Origin: Candidatus Rhodoferax bjergmarkensis
Lineage (GTDB): Bacteria; Pseudomonadota; Gammaproteobacteria; Burkholderiales; Burkholderiaceae_C
Direction of reading: 5' to 3'
DNA length: 64,000 nucleotides
NCBI GenBank assembly: GCA_016708345.1
Contig: JADJFX010000024.1
Span: 18,022 to 82,021 of the forward strand
Shown here: piece by piece, positions 41,168 to 49,757 of the stretch
Position numbering within the stretch: position 1 is the stretch's first letter
Layout of the letters: each line of letters begins with the position of its first letter
Program-made: the position numbers and the translations under genes
The notes under the pieces: model-generated
Seen by the model: the letters and a program-made list of their open reading frames with translations, nothing else
What the model was told of the DNA's origin: nothing
Database searches by the model: none

Positions 41168-42373
41168 ATGACCGAAGCATTTGTGTTTGACGCCATCCGC
41201 ACACCACGCGGCAAGGGCAAGAAAGACGGCAGCCTGTACGAGGTCAAGCCTGTCAACCTGCTGGCGGGTCTGCTGACCGACTTGCAGCAGCGCCACCAGT
41301 TTGACACCGCGCTGGTGGACGATGTGGTGATGGGGGTGGTGTCTCCCGTGGGCGACCAGGGCGCGGTTTTACCGAAGGTGGCGGCGCTCAAGGCGGGTTG
41401 GGATTTTCAGTGTTCGGGCGTGCAAATCAACCGTTTTTGCGCCTCGGGCCTGGAAGCGGTCAACATGGCGGCGCAAAAAGTACGCTCGGGCTGGGAAGAC
41501 CTGGTGGTTGCGGGTGGTGTGGAGAGCATGAGCCGGGTGCCGATTGGTTCGGACGGTGGTGCCTGGGCCATGGACCCCGAAACCAACTCACAAACCGCTT
41601 TTGTACCGCAGGGCATTGGCGCGGATTTGATCGCCACTTTGGCCGGGTTCACCCGCCAGGACGTGGATGCTTTTGCGCTGGAGTCGCAAAAGCGCGCCAG
41701 CGCCGCGCAGGCCGCGGGTTACTTTGACCGCTCGGTTTTGCCGGTCAAGGACTCGCTGGGCCAGGTGATTCTGGCCAGGGACGAGTTCATCAAACCCAAT
41801 ACCACGCTGGAAGGTCTGGCCTCGCTCAAACCGGCGTTTGAACAAATGGGCTCAATGGGCTTCGATCAGGTCGCGCTCACCCGCTACCCGCAGGTGGAGC
41901 GCATCCACCACATTCACCACGCGGGCAACTCGTCCGGCATTGTGGATGGCGCTGCTGCGGTGCTGATTGGGTCGGAGGCGGCGGCCAAGACCCACAAGCT
42001 CACGCCGCGCGCGCGCATTGTCGCCACGGCGCTGTCCGGCGCGGACCCGACCATCATGCTGACCGGCCCGATGCCTGCTGCCCGCAAGGCGCTGGCCAAG
42101 GCCGGGCTGACGATTGACCAGATTGACCTGTTTGAAGTGAACGAAGCCTTTTCGGCGGTGGTGATGCGCTTTATGAAAGAGATGAAGGTGCCGCATGACA
42201 AGGTGAATGTGAATGGCGGTGCCATTGCCATGGGCCACCCGCTGGGCGCGACCGGGGCCATGATTCTGGGCATTTTGATTGACGAGCTGCACCGACGCAA
42301 GCTGCGCTACGGCCTGGCCACGCTGTGCGTGGGCGGCGGCATGGGTATTGCCACCATTGTGGAAGCGATCTGA
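41168..42373 (+). CDS. Acetyl-CoA C-acyltransferase (thiolase, FadA-type)
   Basis: This 401-residue thiolase cleaves 3-ketoacyl-CoA to acetyl-CoA and a shortened acyl-CoA, or runs in reverse. The active-site Cys91 is in NRFCASGLEAV. The catalytic His is in NGGAIAMGHPLGATGAM, and the second Cys in TLCVGGGMG near the end. tctggag precedes the ATG. It is followed by the FadB-like gene after 119 bp, which holds two repeats. The two probably form the beta-oxidation complex. Confidence 0.94.
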   Translation: MTEAFVFDAIRTPRGKGKKDGSLYEVKPVNLLAGLLTDLQQRHQFDTALVDDVVMGVVSPVGDQGAVLPKVAALKAGWDFQCSGVQINRFCASGLEAVNMAAQKVRSGWEDLVVAGGVESMSRVPIGSDGGAWAMDPETNSQTAFVPQGIGADLIATLAGFTRQDVDAFALESQKRASAAQAAGYFDRSVLPVKDSLGQVILARDEFIKPNTTLEGLASLKPAFEQMGSMGFDQVALTRYPQVERIHHIHHAGNSSGIVDGAAAVLIGSEAAAKTHKLTPRARIVATALSGADPTIMLTGPMPAARKALAKAGLTIDQIDLFEVNEAFSAVVMRFMKEMKVPHDKVNVNGGAIAMGHPLGATGAMILGILIDELHRRKLRYGLATLCVGGGMGIATIVEAI

Positions 42374-42377
42374 TTAC

Positions 42378-42419
42378 TTTGCGGGACAGACCGTAGCGAA
42401 GCGAAGTTCTGTCCTCAAC
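42378..42419. repeat. Short palindromic repeat R2, copy b
   Basis: gggacaga (42383-42390) and tctgtcct (42408-42415) enclose gtagcgaagcgaagt. It matches the R2 copy after nrtB at about 34 of 40 bases. Both lie directly after a stop codon inside an operon. Confidence 0.75.
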
Positions 42420-42424
42420 CATGT

Positions 42425-42484
42425 AGTAAAAATCAGCCCTTTGCGCACGTATCTATTGCGCAAGCAGCTCCTTAATTAATAGCA
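42425..42484. repeat. R3 palindromic repeat between thiolase and fadB
   Basis: The core ttgcgcacgtatctattgcg leads into caagcagct, the R3 pattern. It lies right next to R2 copy b. Together they fill the gap between the two genes. Confidence 0.65.
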
Positions 42485-42492
42485 GAAACAAC

Positions 42493-44655
42493 ATGCAACA
42501 CATTCAATACGCTCTCCAGGACGGCATTGCCACCATCACCTTCGACGAAGCCGGGTCGCCCGTCAACACCATGTGCCTGCAGTGGCAGGATGACATGGAC
42601 GATGTCGCCGCCCAAGTGCTCAAGGACAAGGACGCCATCAAGGGCATTTTGCTGGCATCAAGCAAATCCACCTTTTTTGCCGGAGCAGACCTCAAAGGCA
42701 CCATGCGCCTGCAGCCGTCCGACGCCAGCGCCGTTTTTACCGAAATCGAGCGCGTCAAGAAAAACTTTCGCATCATCGAAACGCTGGGCAAGCCGGTGGT
42801 CAGCCTGCTGGTCAATGGCACGGCGCTGGGCGGCGGCTGGGAAGTGGCGCTGGTGGGGCATCACCGCATTGCCATTGATGACCGCAAGACCCAGTTTGGC
42901 ATGCCCGAAGTCACCCTGGGTTTGCTGCCCGGTGCCATGGGCGTGACCAAAATGACGCGCCACCTGGGCCTGATGGGTGCACAGCCCTACTTGGTGGAAG
43001 GCAAGACTTTTTCGCCAGCTGAGGCCAAGGGCTTGGGGCTGGTGCATGAGCTGGTGGCCCCGGGCGAGAACGCGCAAGCCGAGATGCGCGCCAGGGCGCT
43101 GGCCTGGATGGCCGCCAACCCCAGCGCCCAGCACCCGTGGGAAGCCAAGGGCTACAAAGTTCCGGGTGGCCTGCCCTCCTCGCCCGCCGTGGCCCAGATG
43201 CTGGCCGTGGCACCGGCCATGATCAAGAAGCAAACGCGCGGCCTGTACCCAGCGCCCGAGGCCATCATGGCCTGCATGGTCGAAGGCCTGCAGGTGGACA
43301 TTGAAACCTCGATGCGCCTGGAAAGCCGGGCGCTGGCCAAACTCATGACGGGCACCAATGCCAAGGCCATGATCAACACCTTTTTCTTTAATCTCAACGC
43401 CATCAAGAGCGGTCAAAGCCGCCCCGGCAACGCGCCGCGCTTCAAGCCTGCCAAGGTCGGGCTGCTCGGTGCGGGCATGATGGGCGCAGGCATTGCCTAC
43501 TCGCAAGCCAGCAAGGGCATCACCACCGTACTCAAGGATGTGAGCCAAGAAAAGGCCGATCTGGGCAAGAGCTACAGCGCCAAAATCACCCAAGGCCGGG
43601 TGGACAAGGGCCGCATGAAGCCTGAGGTACAGGCCGAAATTCTGGAGCGCATTCATCCCACCGCCAAAGTGGAAGACTTGGCGGGCTGCGACCTGATCAT
43701 CGAAGCCGTGTTTGAAAACCGCGAGCTCAAAGCCAAGGTCACCCAAGAGTCCGAGCCGATGCTGGCTGCTGGCGGTTTTTTTGCCTCCAACACCTCCACA
43801 CTGCCGATCAGCGGCTTGGCCACGGCCAGCCGCGCACCAGAAAAATTCATCGGCATTCACTTCTTCAGCCCGGTGGACAAGATGAAGCTGGTGGAGATCA
43901 TTCGCGGCAAGCAAACCGACGATGAGACCGTGGCCAGAGCTTATGACTATGTGCAGGCCATCGGCAAAATCCCGATTGTGGTCAACGATTCGCGCGGCTT
44001 TTTCACCAGCCGCGTGTTTGGCACCTTTGTGATGGAAGGTGCTGCCATGCTCAGCGAAGGCATACCCGCCGCCGCGATTGAAAACGCCGGTATGCAGTGC
44101 GGCATGCCGGTCGGCCCCTTGGCCGTGCTGGACGAGACTGCCCTGACGCTGAGCCTGCATGTCATGGAGCAAACCCGCAAGGACTTTGAGCTTGAAGGCA
44201 AGACCTACTTTGTCAGCCCCGGTGAAACGTTGATCACCGAACTGGTGCGCCAACACAATCGCCCGGGCCGTGCAGGTGGTGCGGGTTTTTATGAGTATCC
44301 GCTTGAAAAAGGTGCCAAAAAGTTCCTCTGGCCTCAGCTCAAACCCCTGTTTGAAAAAACGGGTGCCAAGTGGAACATCACCGACCTGAAAGACCGCCTG
44401 CTGTACCGCCAAGCGGTGGAAACCGCACGCTGCCTGAGCGAAAACGTGCTCACCACGGTGCACGATGCCAACATTGGCTCCATCTTCGGCATCGGCTTTC
44501 CGGCCTGGACCGGTGGTGCCATGCAGTTCATTTATGGCATGGGCATTGAGGCGTTTGAGGCGCGAGCCAGTGAACTCGCCGGGCAGTTCGGCGACGGTTT
44601 TGCCTTGAGCGATGCGGTGAAAGCCGCCATCCGCCAACACCAGCCGGTTTATTGA
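42493..44655 (+). CDS. fadB: FadB/FadJ-like trifunctional beta-oxidation protein
   Basis: This 720-residue enzyme has enoyl-CoA hydratase and 3-hydroxyacyl-CoA dehydrogenase parts. The hydratase (about 1-190) has FFAGADLKGTM, the oxyanion loop NGTALGGGWEVAL and a catalytic Glu in MPEVTLGLLPG. The NAD site VGLLGAGMMGAGIAY (about 322-336) opens the dehydrogenase, with SNTSTLPISGLA, the catalytic His in GIHFFSPVDKMKLVEI and NDSRGFFTSRVF. The C-terminal dimer domain follows to residue 720. It follows the thiolase in the same operon and acts on its substrates. Confidence 0.94.
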   Translation: MQHIQYALQDGIATITFDEAGSPVNTMCLQWQDDMDDVAAQVLKDKDAIKGILLASSKSTFFAGADLKGTMRLQPSDASAVFTEIERVKKNFRIIETLGKPVVSLLVNGTALGGGWEVALVGHHRIAIDDRKTQFGMPEVTLGLLPGAMGVTKMTRHLGLMGAQPYLVEGKTFSPAEAKGLGLVHELVAPGENAQAEMRARALAWMAANPSAQHPWEAKGYKVPGGLPSSPAVAQMLAVAPAMIKKQTRGLYPAPEAIMACMVEGLQVDIETSMRLESRALAKLMTGTNAKAMINTFFFNLNAIKSGQSRPGNAPRFKPAKVGLLGAGMMGAGIAYSQASKGITTVLKDVSQEKADLGKSYSAKITQGRVDKGRMKPEVQAEILERIHPTAKVEDLAGCDLIIEAVFENRELKAKVTQESEPMLAAGGFFASNTSTLPISGLATASRAPEKFIGIHFFSPVDKMKLVEIIRGKQTDDETVARAYDYVQAIGKIPIVVNDSRGFFTSRVFGTFVMEGAAMLSEGIPAAAIENAGMQCGMPVGPLAVLDETALTLSLHVMEQTRKDFELEGKTYFVSPGETLITELVRQHNRPGRAGGAGFYEYPLEKGAKKFLWPQLKPLFEKTGAKWNITDLKDRLLYRQAVETARCLSENVLTTVHDANIGSIFGIGFPAWTGGAMQFIYGMGIEAFEARASELAGQFGDGFALSDAVKAAIRQHQPVY

Positions 44656-44810
44656 TGTGGTGAAAAACCGTGGGTGATTTGGGTCATCCACGATGTATTT
44701 CAGAGAGGCAACTCGGATTTTTCCGTCACCAGTCGGCGAGAATTGCGCTCGCCAGTCATCTTTCATGATGGGTCGCTGGCGTTTTCGCAACTCAATGAAA
44801 TTTGATTTCC

Positions 44811-45080
44811 ATGGTGAATTTTCTTAAATTGAACTGCATTGGCATCTACGCCATTGCCCTCATCAGCCTGTTTTACCCCTTGCCTGCAGAGCTGGGCAGC
44901 ACCATGCAAAACGGTGCGCTCTTGCTGCTGGTGTTTAATGCTGTGGAAGCAATCTTCGGCTTTGAACAGGTCAAGCTGTACCAAGGCCCGCTACTGATCA
45001 GCCTGCTGCTGTCCCTGCTGTTTGGCCGTTTGCACTGGAAGTTGCTGCCGGTTCAAAGTCCACCACCCAACCAAGGCTAA
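44811..45080 (+). CDS. Small membrane protein (DUF1145-like)
   Basis: This 89-residue protein (MVNFLKLNCIGIYAIALISL) has two or three hydrophobic helices, a conserved-looking FYPLPAELGSTMQNG between the first two and VFNAVEAIFGFEQ in the second. The pattern resembles the DUF1145 small inner-membrane proteins; the match is from memory. It lies 2 bp before the hydrolase gene, so they are likely co-transcribed. Function unknown. Confidence 0.6.
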   Translation: MVNFLKLNCIGIYAIALISLFYPLPAELGSTMQNGALLLLVFNAVEAIFGFEQVKLYQGPLLISLLLSLLFGRLHWKLLPVQSPPPNQG

Positions 45081-45082
45081 GC

Positions 45083-45979
45083 ATGCTGTCCAGACTGCTG
45101 CGGCGCGTGCTGCTGTCCCTGACGTTGGTGTGCGCCGCTCTGGGTTTTTTGCTGGCCAGCAATCAGGACCGCTCGCTCTGGTTTGCCCTTGGCGTGGCTG
45201 TGCAATTGCTGGTTTTTTCACTGCTGACCGTCTCGCTGGCCACCGGATTGATGTCCCGGTCTCCTGAACCAGACACCCAGTGGTTGCGCTCCTTGTGGGG
45301 TGAATTACTCGTTAATGCGCGAATGTTTGTGATGCGACTTCCGTGGCACACATCCCCGCCCGCCTTTCTGCCTGCTACGGGCACCAGCACCAAAGTTCCG
45401 GTGCTGCTGGTGCATGGTTATTTCTGCAACCACCACATCTGGCACGAGATGGCGCATGCGCTGCGTGCCGACGGCCACCCGGTCTTCAGTGTCGATCTGG
45501 AGCCTCTGTTCACCTCCATCGACAACTACGCGCCCTTGCTGGAAGCCGCCGTCCTGGAGCTTTGCCAACGCACTGGCGCGGAGAAGGTGGCGCTGGTTGG
45601 CCACAGCATGGGCGGACTGGCCATCAGGAGCTGGATGCGGGCGCACGGCACGCAGCGCGTAGCCGGTGTGCTGACCCTGGGCACCCCCCACGCCGGCACC
45701 CGCATTGCTGCTACACAACCCTCGCCCAATGGCCGGCAGATGCGCTGGCAAAGCGAATGGCTGCTTGAACTCGCTGCTGCCGAATCGCACGAAACACGGG
45801 CATTGATGCGCATCGCCATCAGCCCGCAGGACAACATTGTTTACCCGCAACGCGCGCAAGTTGTGGCTGGTGTGCAGCCCACCGTGTTTGAGGGCATGGG
45901 GCATTTGCAACTGTGTGTGGAGCCTGCAGTCATCAACTGGATTGTCAAGGAGCTTTCTGCCATGAGCGCCCGCGCTTGA
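45083..45979 (+). CDS. Membrane-anchored alpha/beta hydrolase (lipase-like)
   Basis: This 298-residue protein has two N-terminal transmembrane helices (about 8-26 and 32-56) and a hydrolase domain from about 105. VLLVHGYFCNHHIW gives the oxyanion hole. Ser175 in GHSMGG is the nucleophile, and a His in GMGHLQLCVE near the end completes the triad. GTPHAGTRIA follows the lipase pattern of triacylglycerol lipases and PHB depolymerase-like enzymes. It should act on lipid or ester substrates at the membrane. The substrate is unknown. Confidence 0.86.
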   Translation: MLSRLLRRVLLSLTLVCAALGFLLASNQDRSLWFALGVAVQLLVFSLLTVSLATGLMSRSPEPDTQWLRSLWGELLVNARMFVMRLPWHTSPPAFLPATGTSTKVPVLLVHGYFCNHHIWHEMAHALRADGHPVFSVDLEPLFTSIDNYAPLLEAAVLELCQRTGAEKVALVGHSMGGLAIRSWMRAHGTQRVAGVLTLGTPHAGTRIAATQPSPNGRQMRWQSEWLLELAAAESHETRALMRIAISPQDNIVYPQRAQVVAGVQPTVFEGMGHLQLCVEPAVINWIVKELSAMSARA

Positions 45980-45993
45980 ACCGGACTTTGACA

Positions 45994-46257
45994 TTAACCG
46001 GGTGACGGTTTTTTCACTGCTGATGGATCGTCTGGCGCTTGCGGCTCCAAACGCCTGCGACGCGGCTGGTTCACACCCTCGGGCTGGATGATCAGCACTT
46101 GACCGTCCGACAGCGAAATGGCGATTTTTTCCACGCCACCGTGCATCAGGCGGTACACGGTGGCACCGCTGACCGCAGCTGACTCTTCCAGCTTTGCCTG
46201 AATCAATAACTCGGCAAGCTCTGCGCCGGTGCTTCCATGCCAGGTAAGGGTTTTCAT
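45994..46257 (-). CDS. Small hypothetical protein
   Basis: This 87-residue protein (MKTLTWHGSTGAELAELLIQ) has a helix, a beta hairpin (AVSGATVYRLMHGGVEKIAI) and a basic disordered tail (QPRRRRLEPQAPDDPSAVKK). It starts in a 3-bp overlap with the stop of the GGDEF-EAL gene, so it is translated with it. No family recognised. It may be a cofactor of that enzyme, but only the coupling suggests it. Confidence 0.55.
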   Translation of the reverse strand: MKTLTWHGSTGAELAELLIQAKLEESAAVSGATVYRLMHGGVEKIAISLSDGQVLIIQPEGVNQPRRRRLEPQAPDDPSAVKKPSPG

Positions 46258-48746
46258 TTCATTCTCACCTGCTGTTCACGCAGCCGTGCCGCGAAGGCAG
46301 CTGCATCCATGGGGCGGCCAAAATAGTAACCCTGAACCTGGTTGCAACCCATGCTTAGCAGCAAATCAGACTGTTCTTTGCGCTCCACGCCCTCGGCCAC
46401 CACACTCAGCCCCAAGCTCAGCGCCATGGCAATGATGGCGCTGGCAATGGCGGCGTCGTCCGAATTTTCGTGAATGTCGTTGATGAAGGACTTGTCAATT
46501 TTGAGTTCATCAATCGGAAAGCGGCGCAAATAGGACAGGCTGGAGTAGCCGGTGCCGAAATCATCGAGCGAGATGGTCAAGCCAAGCTGCTTCAAGGTGC
46601 GCAGCGCCACCAGCGTGCTGTTGACGTCATGCATCACCATGCTCTCGGTCAACTCCAGGGTGACGAGTGCCGGGTCGGCACAGGTTTGCGCAAACACCGC
46701 CGCCACCCGCTCGGCCAGATCTTCTTGCCTGAACTGACGCGATGACATGTTGATCGCCGTTTTGACCAGGCCCATTCCTTGAGCCTTCCACTCCACCTGC
46801 TGGCGGCAGACCTCGGCCAGCACCCATTCGCCCAGCGGCAGGATCAGACCGGACTCTTCGGCCAGAGAAATAAATTCGATCGGATGAATCAAGCCAATTT
46901 GTGGATGCTGCCAGCGCACCAAGGCCTCGGCACCCACAATGCGCTGGCTTGCGAGCTCAATTTTTGGCTGGTAATGCAATTTGAATTCACCACGCTCCAA
47001 GCCGCGGCGCATGGCACCTTCCATGTTCAGGCGGCTGATGGCCGTGACGCCCATTTCCGGAATGAACTGGCGCACACTGTTGCGCCCGTGCTCCTTGACG
47101 CGGTACATGGCAATGTCGGCATAGCGCAGCAATATCTCGCCATGATCGCCATCGCGCGGGTAGAGCGAAATACCGATGCTGGCGGTCACGACCACGTCAT
47201 GCCCATAAACATCGAAAGGACGCGCCAGGGAACCCTGAACTTTGTCGGCGATCAAATCAATATCACCCACTTCCGGCAAATCGGTCAGCACGATGACGAA
47301 TTCATCACCGCCCAAACGGGCCACGGTGTCGGTGTCGCGCACGCAGTTGCTCAAGCGCTGCGCCACCTGGCGGAGCATTTCGTCGCCAGCACCGTGGCCG
47401 GAGGCATCGTTGATCAGCTTGAAGTGGTCCAGATCCAGCAGCATCACCCCCACGGTCAAATCCTGCCGCTTGGCCCACGCCACCGCCTGCGTGATGCGGT
47501 CATTGAGCAGGTTGCGATTGGCCAGGCCCGTCAGGCTGTCATGGGTGGCCTGGTACTCCAGCTCTTTCTGGTAATTGAGGCGCTCACTGACATCGTTGAT
47601 CACGCTGACAAAATGCGTGGTGGCAGCGCCACAGGCATCCTTCACAGGGGCAATGTGCAACTCATTCCAGAACGGTGTGCCGTCTTTGCGGTAATTGCGC
47701 AAGAGTGCCCGACCCTCGCGTTTTTCACGCAGCGCGGTGCGAATTTCTTCCAGATCAGGCTGGGCCAGATCATCACGCACCAAAAAGCGGCCTTCACGCC
47801 CAATCACTTCCTTGGCGCTGTAACCTGTGATGCGTTCAAAAGCGGGGTTCACGTAGACGATGGAATGGTCATGCTCGTCACTTCGCGTGATCATGATGCC
47901 GTTGCTGCTGGACACCAGCGCCTGCTCACGCAGCAGCAGCGCTTGCTCGGTATCCTTGATCTGGAAATTGGCCTGGCTGATGTCTTGTTTGATGGCCACA
48001 AAATGGGTAATGCTGCCTTGCCGATCACACAAGGGGCTGATAATTTGCCGCTCCCAATGCAGGCTTTGGTCCTTGCGCCGGCTCATCACATCGCCTTGCC
48101 AGGCCTCGCCCGCCTTCAGGGTCTGCAACTCGCCAAGAAAGTTGGCATCTGGCAGTTCGCCACATTTGGTCAGAATCTGGGTGCCGCGTACCTCGTCAAT
48201 GCTGTAGCCGCAGGACTTGCAGTAGTTGTCGTTGCAGTACTCCAGCGCACCCAGTGCATTGGTGATGACCACCGAAAACGGGCTCTGCTGTACAGAAAGG
48301 GCCAGCATCTCCAGATTGATTTGCAGATCGTGAGGGCCGCGCTTGGCAGACAGGCTATGAATCGCTTCCGCCAGCTCGCGTACAAAGCGGACAAGCATGG
48401 TGCGGGCCTTTTCTTCAGCATTCACATCAAAAGCAGCACTGACACGCAATTTTGCCAACGAACCGCCGTAGCGTGCCACCGGCATTTCCCAGTTTTGCAG
48501 GGCAACAGTTGTCTCAATTTGGTCACTGCGGGCATGGTAAACGTCGGAGGTATCACCCCCATCGAGTTCAATTTCAGCACTGAGGTAGCCGGCCCGCTCG
48601 GTCAGTATCTTGCAAAACCCGCGCAACATGCCAGTCAAATCACTGGAAAACCAAAGACATTGAGACAACTCGCCCAGCAGCAAATACCACTGCTCCAAGC
48701 GCCGCGATTCCGCGTTCAATGGGTCGATTTCATCCGCCTTTGTCAT
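46254..48746 (-). CDS. PAS-GGDEF-EAL c-di-GMP turnover protein
   Basis: From the ATG at 48746 (MTKADEIDPLNAESRRLEQW) this protein has 830 residues. An N-terminal sensor part (about 1-190) has no transmembrane helix. PAS domains follow (VTNALGALEYCNDNYCKSCG; NGIMITRSDEHDHSIVYVNP). Then come a GGDEF domain with an intact RLGGDEFVIVL and an EAL domain with GAEALVRW, ELTESMVMH and IDDFGTGYSSL. It may both make and degrade c-di-GMP. The frame extends upstream to 48923, but the later ATG is the conserved start. It is followed by the small coupled gene 45994. Confidence 0.92.
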   Translation of the reverse strand: MTKADEIDPLNAESRRLEQWYLLLGELSQCLWFSSDLTGMLRGFCKILTERAGYLSAEIELDGGDTSDVYHARSDQIETTVALQNWEMPVARYGGSLAKLRVSAAFDVNAEEKARTMLVRFVRELAEAIHSLSAKRGPHDLQINLEMLALSVQQSPFSVVITNALGALEYCNDNYCKSCGYSIDEVRGTQILTKCGELPDANFLGELQTLKAGEAWQGDVMSRRKDQSLHWERQIISPLCDRQGSITHFVAIKQDISQANFQIKDTEQALLLREQALVSSSNGIMITRSDEHDHSIVYVNPAFERITGYSAKEVIGREGRFLVRDDLAQPDLEEIRTALREKREGRALLRNYRKDGTPFWNELHIAPVKDACGAATTHFVSVINDVSERLNYQKELEYQATHDSLTGLANRNLLNDRITQAVAWAKRQDLTVGVMLLDLDHFKLINDASGHGAGDEMLRQVAQRLSNCVRDTDTVARLGGDEFVIVLTDLPEVGDIDLIADKVQGSLARPFDVYGHDVVVTASIGISLYPRDGDHGEILLRYADIAMYRVKEHGRNSVRQFIPEMGVTAISRLNMEGAMRRGLERGEFKLHYQPKIELASQRIVGAEALVRWQHPQIGLIHPIEFISLAEESGLILPLGEWVLAEVCRQQVEWKAQGMGLVKTAINMSSRQFRQEDLAERVAAVFAQTCADPALVTLELTESMVMHDVNSTLVALRTLKQLGLTISLDDFGTGYSSLSYLRRFPIDELKIDKSFINDIHENSDDAAIASAIIAMALSLGLSVVAEGVERKEQSDLLLSMGCNQVQGYYFGRPMDAAAFAARLREQQVRMK

Positions 48747-48978
48747 GTCAAACACACTCCGCAAAAAAACGCTGACCAAACCGACAGCGCGGATCATCTT
48801 AACGTGAAAAATCGAACTTTCATGGCTCGGGGTGCTCAGCAATCCGAAGCATGAAAGATAGCACCACTGGTGTGCTGCGCAATAGTTCAACGCACTTGTC
48901 ACCCATAATCTGCCGAAATACAAGCTTCACTGAAACCAGTCATTCCGGTTCTTCATTCCCGCAGGGAATGTCTGCAAA

Positions 48979-49027
48979 TTAATGCGGATCAAGGCACAGA
49001 TGAACAGGGGGCGGGACAATGGCCCCC
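48979..49027 (+). promoter_or_regulatory. FNR/DNR-type class II promoter for the hemerythrin operon
   Basis: TTAAT-GCGG-ATCAA (48979-48992) differs in one base from the FNR/DNR consensus. A -10-like gacaat (49015-49020) puts the start near 49027, exactly 41.5 bp from the box centre. This is the spacing of activation by FNR-family regulators. Confidence 0.65.
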
Positions 49028-49033
49028 TTTTTT
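49007..49033 (+). terminator. Terminator-like hairpin immediately upstream of the hemerythrin gene
   Basis: GGGGGC/GCCCCC (49007-49012 and 49022-49027) is followed by six T. It overlaps the predicted promoter and start site, so it may only insulate the operon from upstream readthrough, since the upstream gene runs the other way. Confidence 0.5.
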
Positions 49034-49049
49034 ACTGCAAAGTTTATTC

Positions 49050-49502
49050 ATGCAAAACATCAGAGAGTTCATGGCGGGAGACCATCGCCACTGCGACGAA
49101 TTTTTTACCGATGCTGAAAAAGCTGTCGCCACCCAGGCTTGGGACGAGGCTCTGTCGTCCTTCGAACAGTTCCAAAAGGCGACGCTACAGCATTTCGCCA
49201 CCGAAGAAGAGCTGCTGTTTCCGGCCTTCGAGGAAAAAACCGGCATGCGCATGGGCCCCACACAGGTGATGCGCGGTGAACACATTCAAATGCGTGAACT
49301 GATGCAGGCCGCCCGAAGTGCCTTGGTCGCAAAGGATGCTGACGACTTTTCAGGCTATGGCGAAACCCTGCTGATCATGATGCAACAGCACAACACCAAA
49401 GAGGAAAACGTTCTCTACCCCATGTGCGACCAGCAACTGAGCGCCCAACTCACGGACTTGTTGCCACAGCTCAAGGCCAGGATTCAAGCCCCAAACCAGT
49501 GA
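49050..49502 (+). CDS. Hemerythrin HHE domain protein
   Basis: This 150-residue protein has a di-iron four-helix bundle with ligands His12 and His14 (GDHRHCDEF), HFATEEELLFP, GEHIQMREL and QHNTKEENVLYP. Hemerythrin-like proteins with this pattern (ScdA/RIC-related) protect or repair iron centres after nitric oxide or oxidative damage. It heads a three-gene operon with a DUF2249 protein and a haem-protein-like membrane protein. An FNR-type box lies upstream. Confidence 0.9.
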   Translation: MQNIREFMAGDHRHCDEFFTDAEKAVATQAWDEALSSFEQFQKATLQHFATEEELLFPAFEEKTGMRMGPTQVMRGEHIQMRELMQAARSALVAKDADDFSGYGETLLIMMQQHNTKEENVLYPMCDQQLSAQLTDLLPQLKARIQAPNQ

Positions 49503-49506
49503 ATTC

Positions 49507-49752
49507 ATGACTTCACCCAAGGCCGACAAGGTCATAGACGCGCGCGACATGGAGCCGCCCGAGCCTTTTGTGCTCACCATGGAGGCGCTCGACACGCTGG
49601 GTTCGGACCAAAGACTGCTGCTGATCCTGACCCGCGAACCCTACCCTTTGTACCGGGCGCTGCAAAACCAGGGCTTTTCGTACCTAAGCGAGATCACACT
49701 GCAAGGCACGGTTGAAATCTTGATCTGGCGGACTTCGGCAATCAAGCAATAA
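49507..49752 (+). CDS. DUF2249 domain protein
   Basis: This 81-residue protein begins 4 bp after the hemerythrin stop. VIDARDMEPPEPFVLTMEAL and REPYPLYRALQNQGFSYLSE match DUF2249, a small TusA-like fold that is common beside hemerythrin and denitrification genes. The conserved Pro-Glu-Pro loop is present. Function is not established; the neighbours suggest nitrogen-oxide stress. Confidence 0.85.
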   Translation: MTSPKADKVIDARDMEPPEPFVLTMEALDTLGSDQRLLLILTREPYPLYRALQNQGFSYLSEITLQGTVEILIWRTSAIKQ

Positions 49753-49757
49753 CCCCG

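Noticed and set aside
42658..44790. 710-residue frame antisense to fadB
   Set aside because: A typical GC-skew shadow of a highly conserved gene; composition is His/Gly/Arg-rich without domains.
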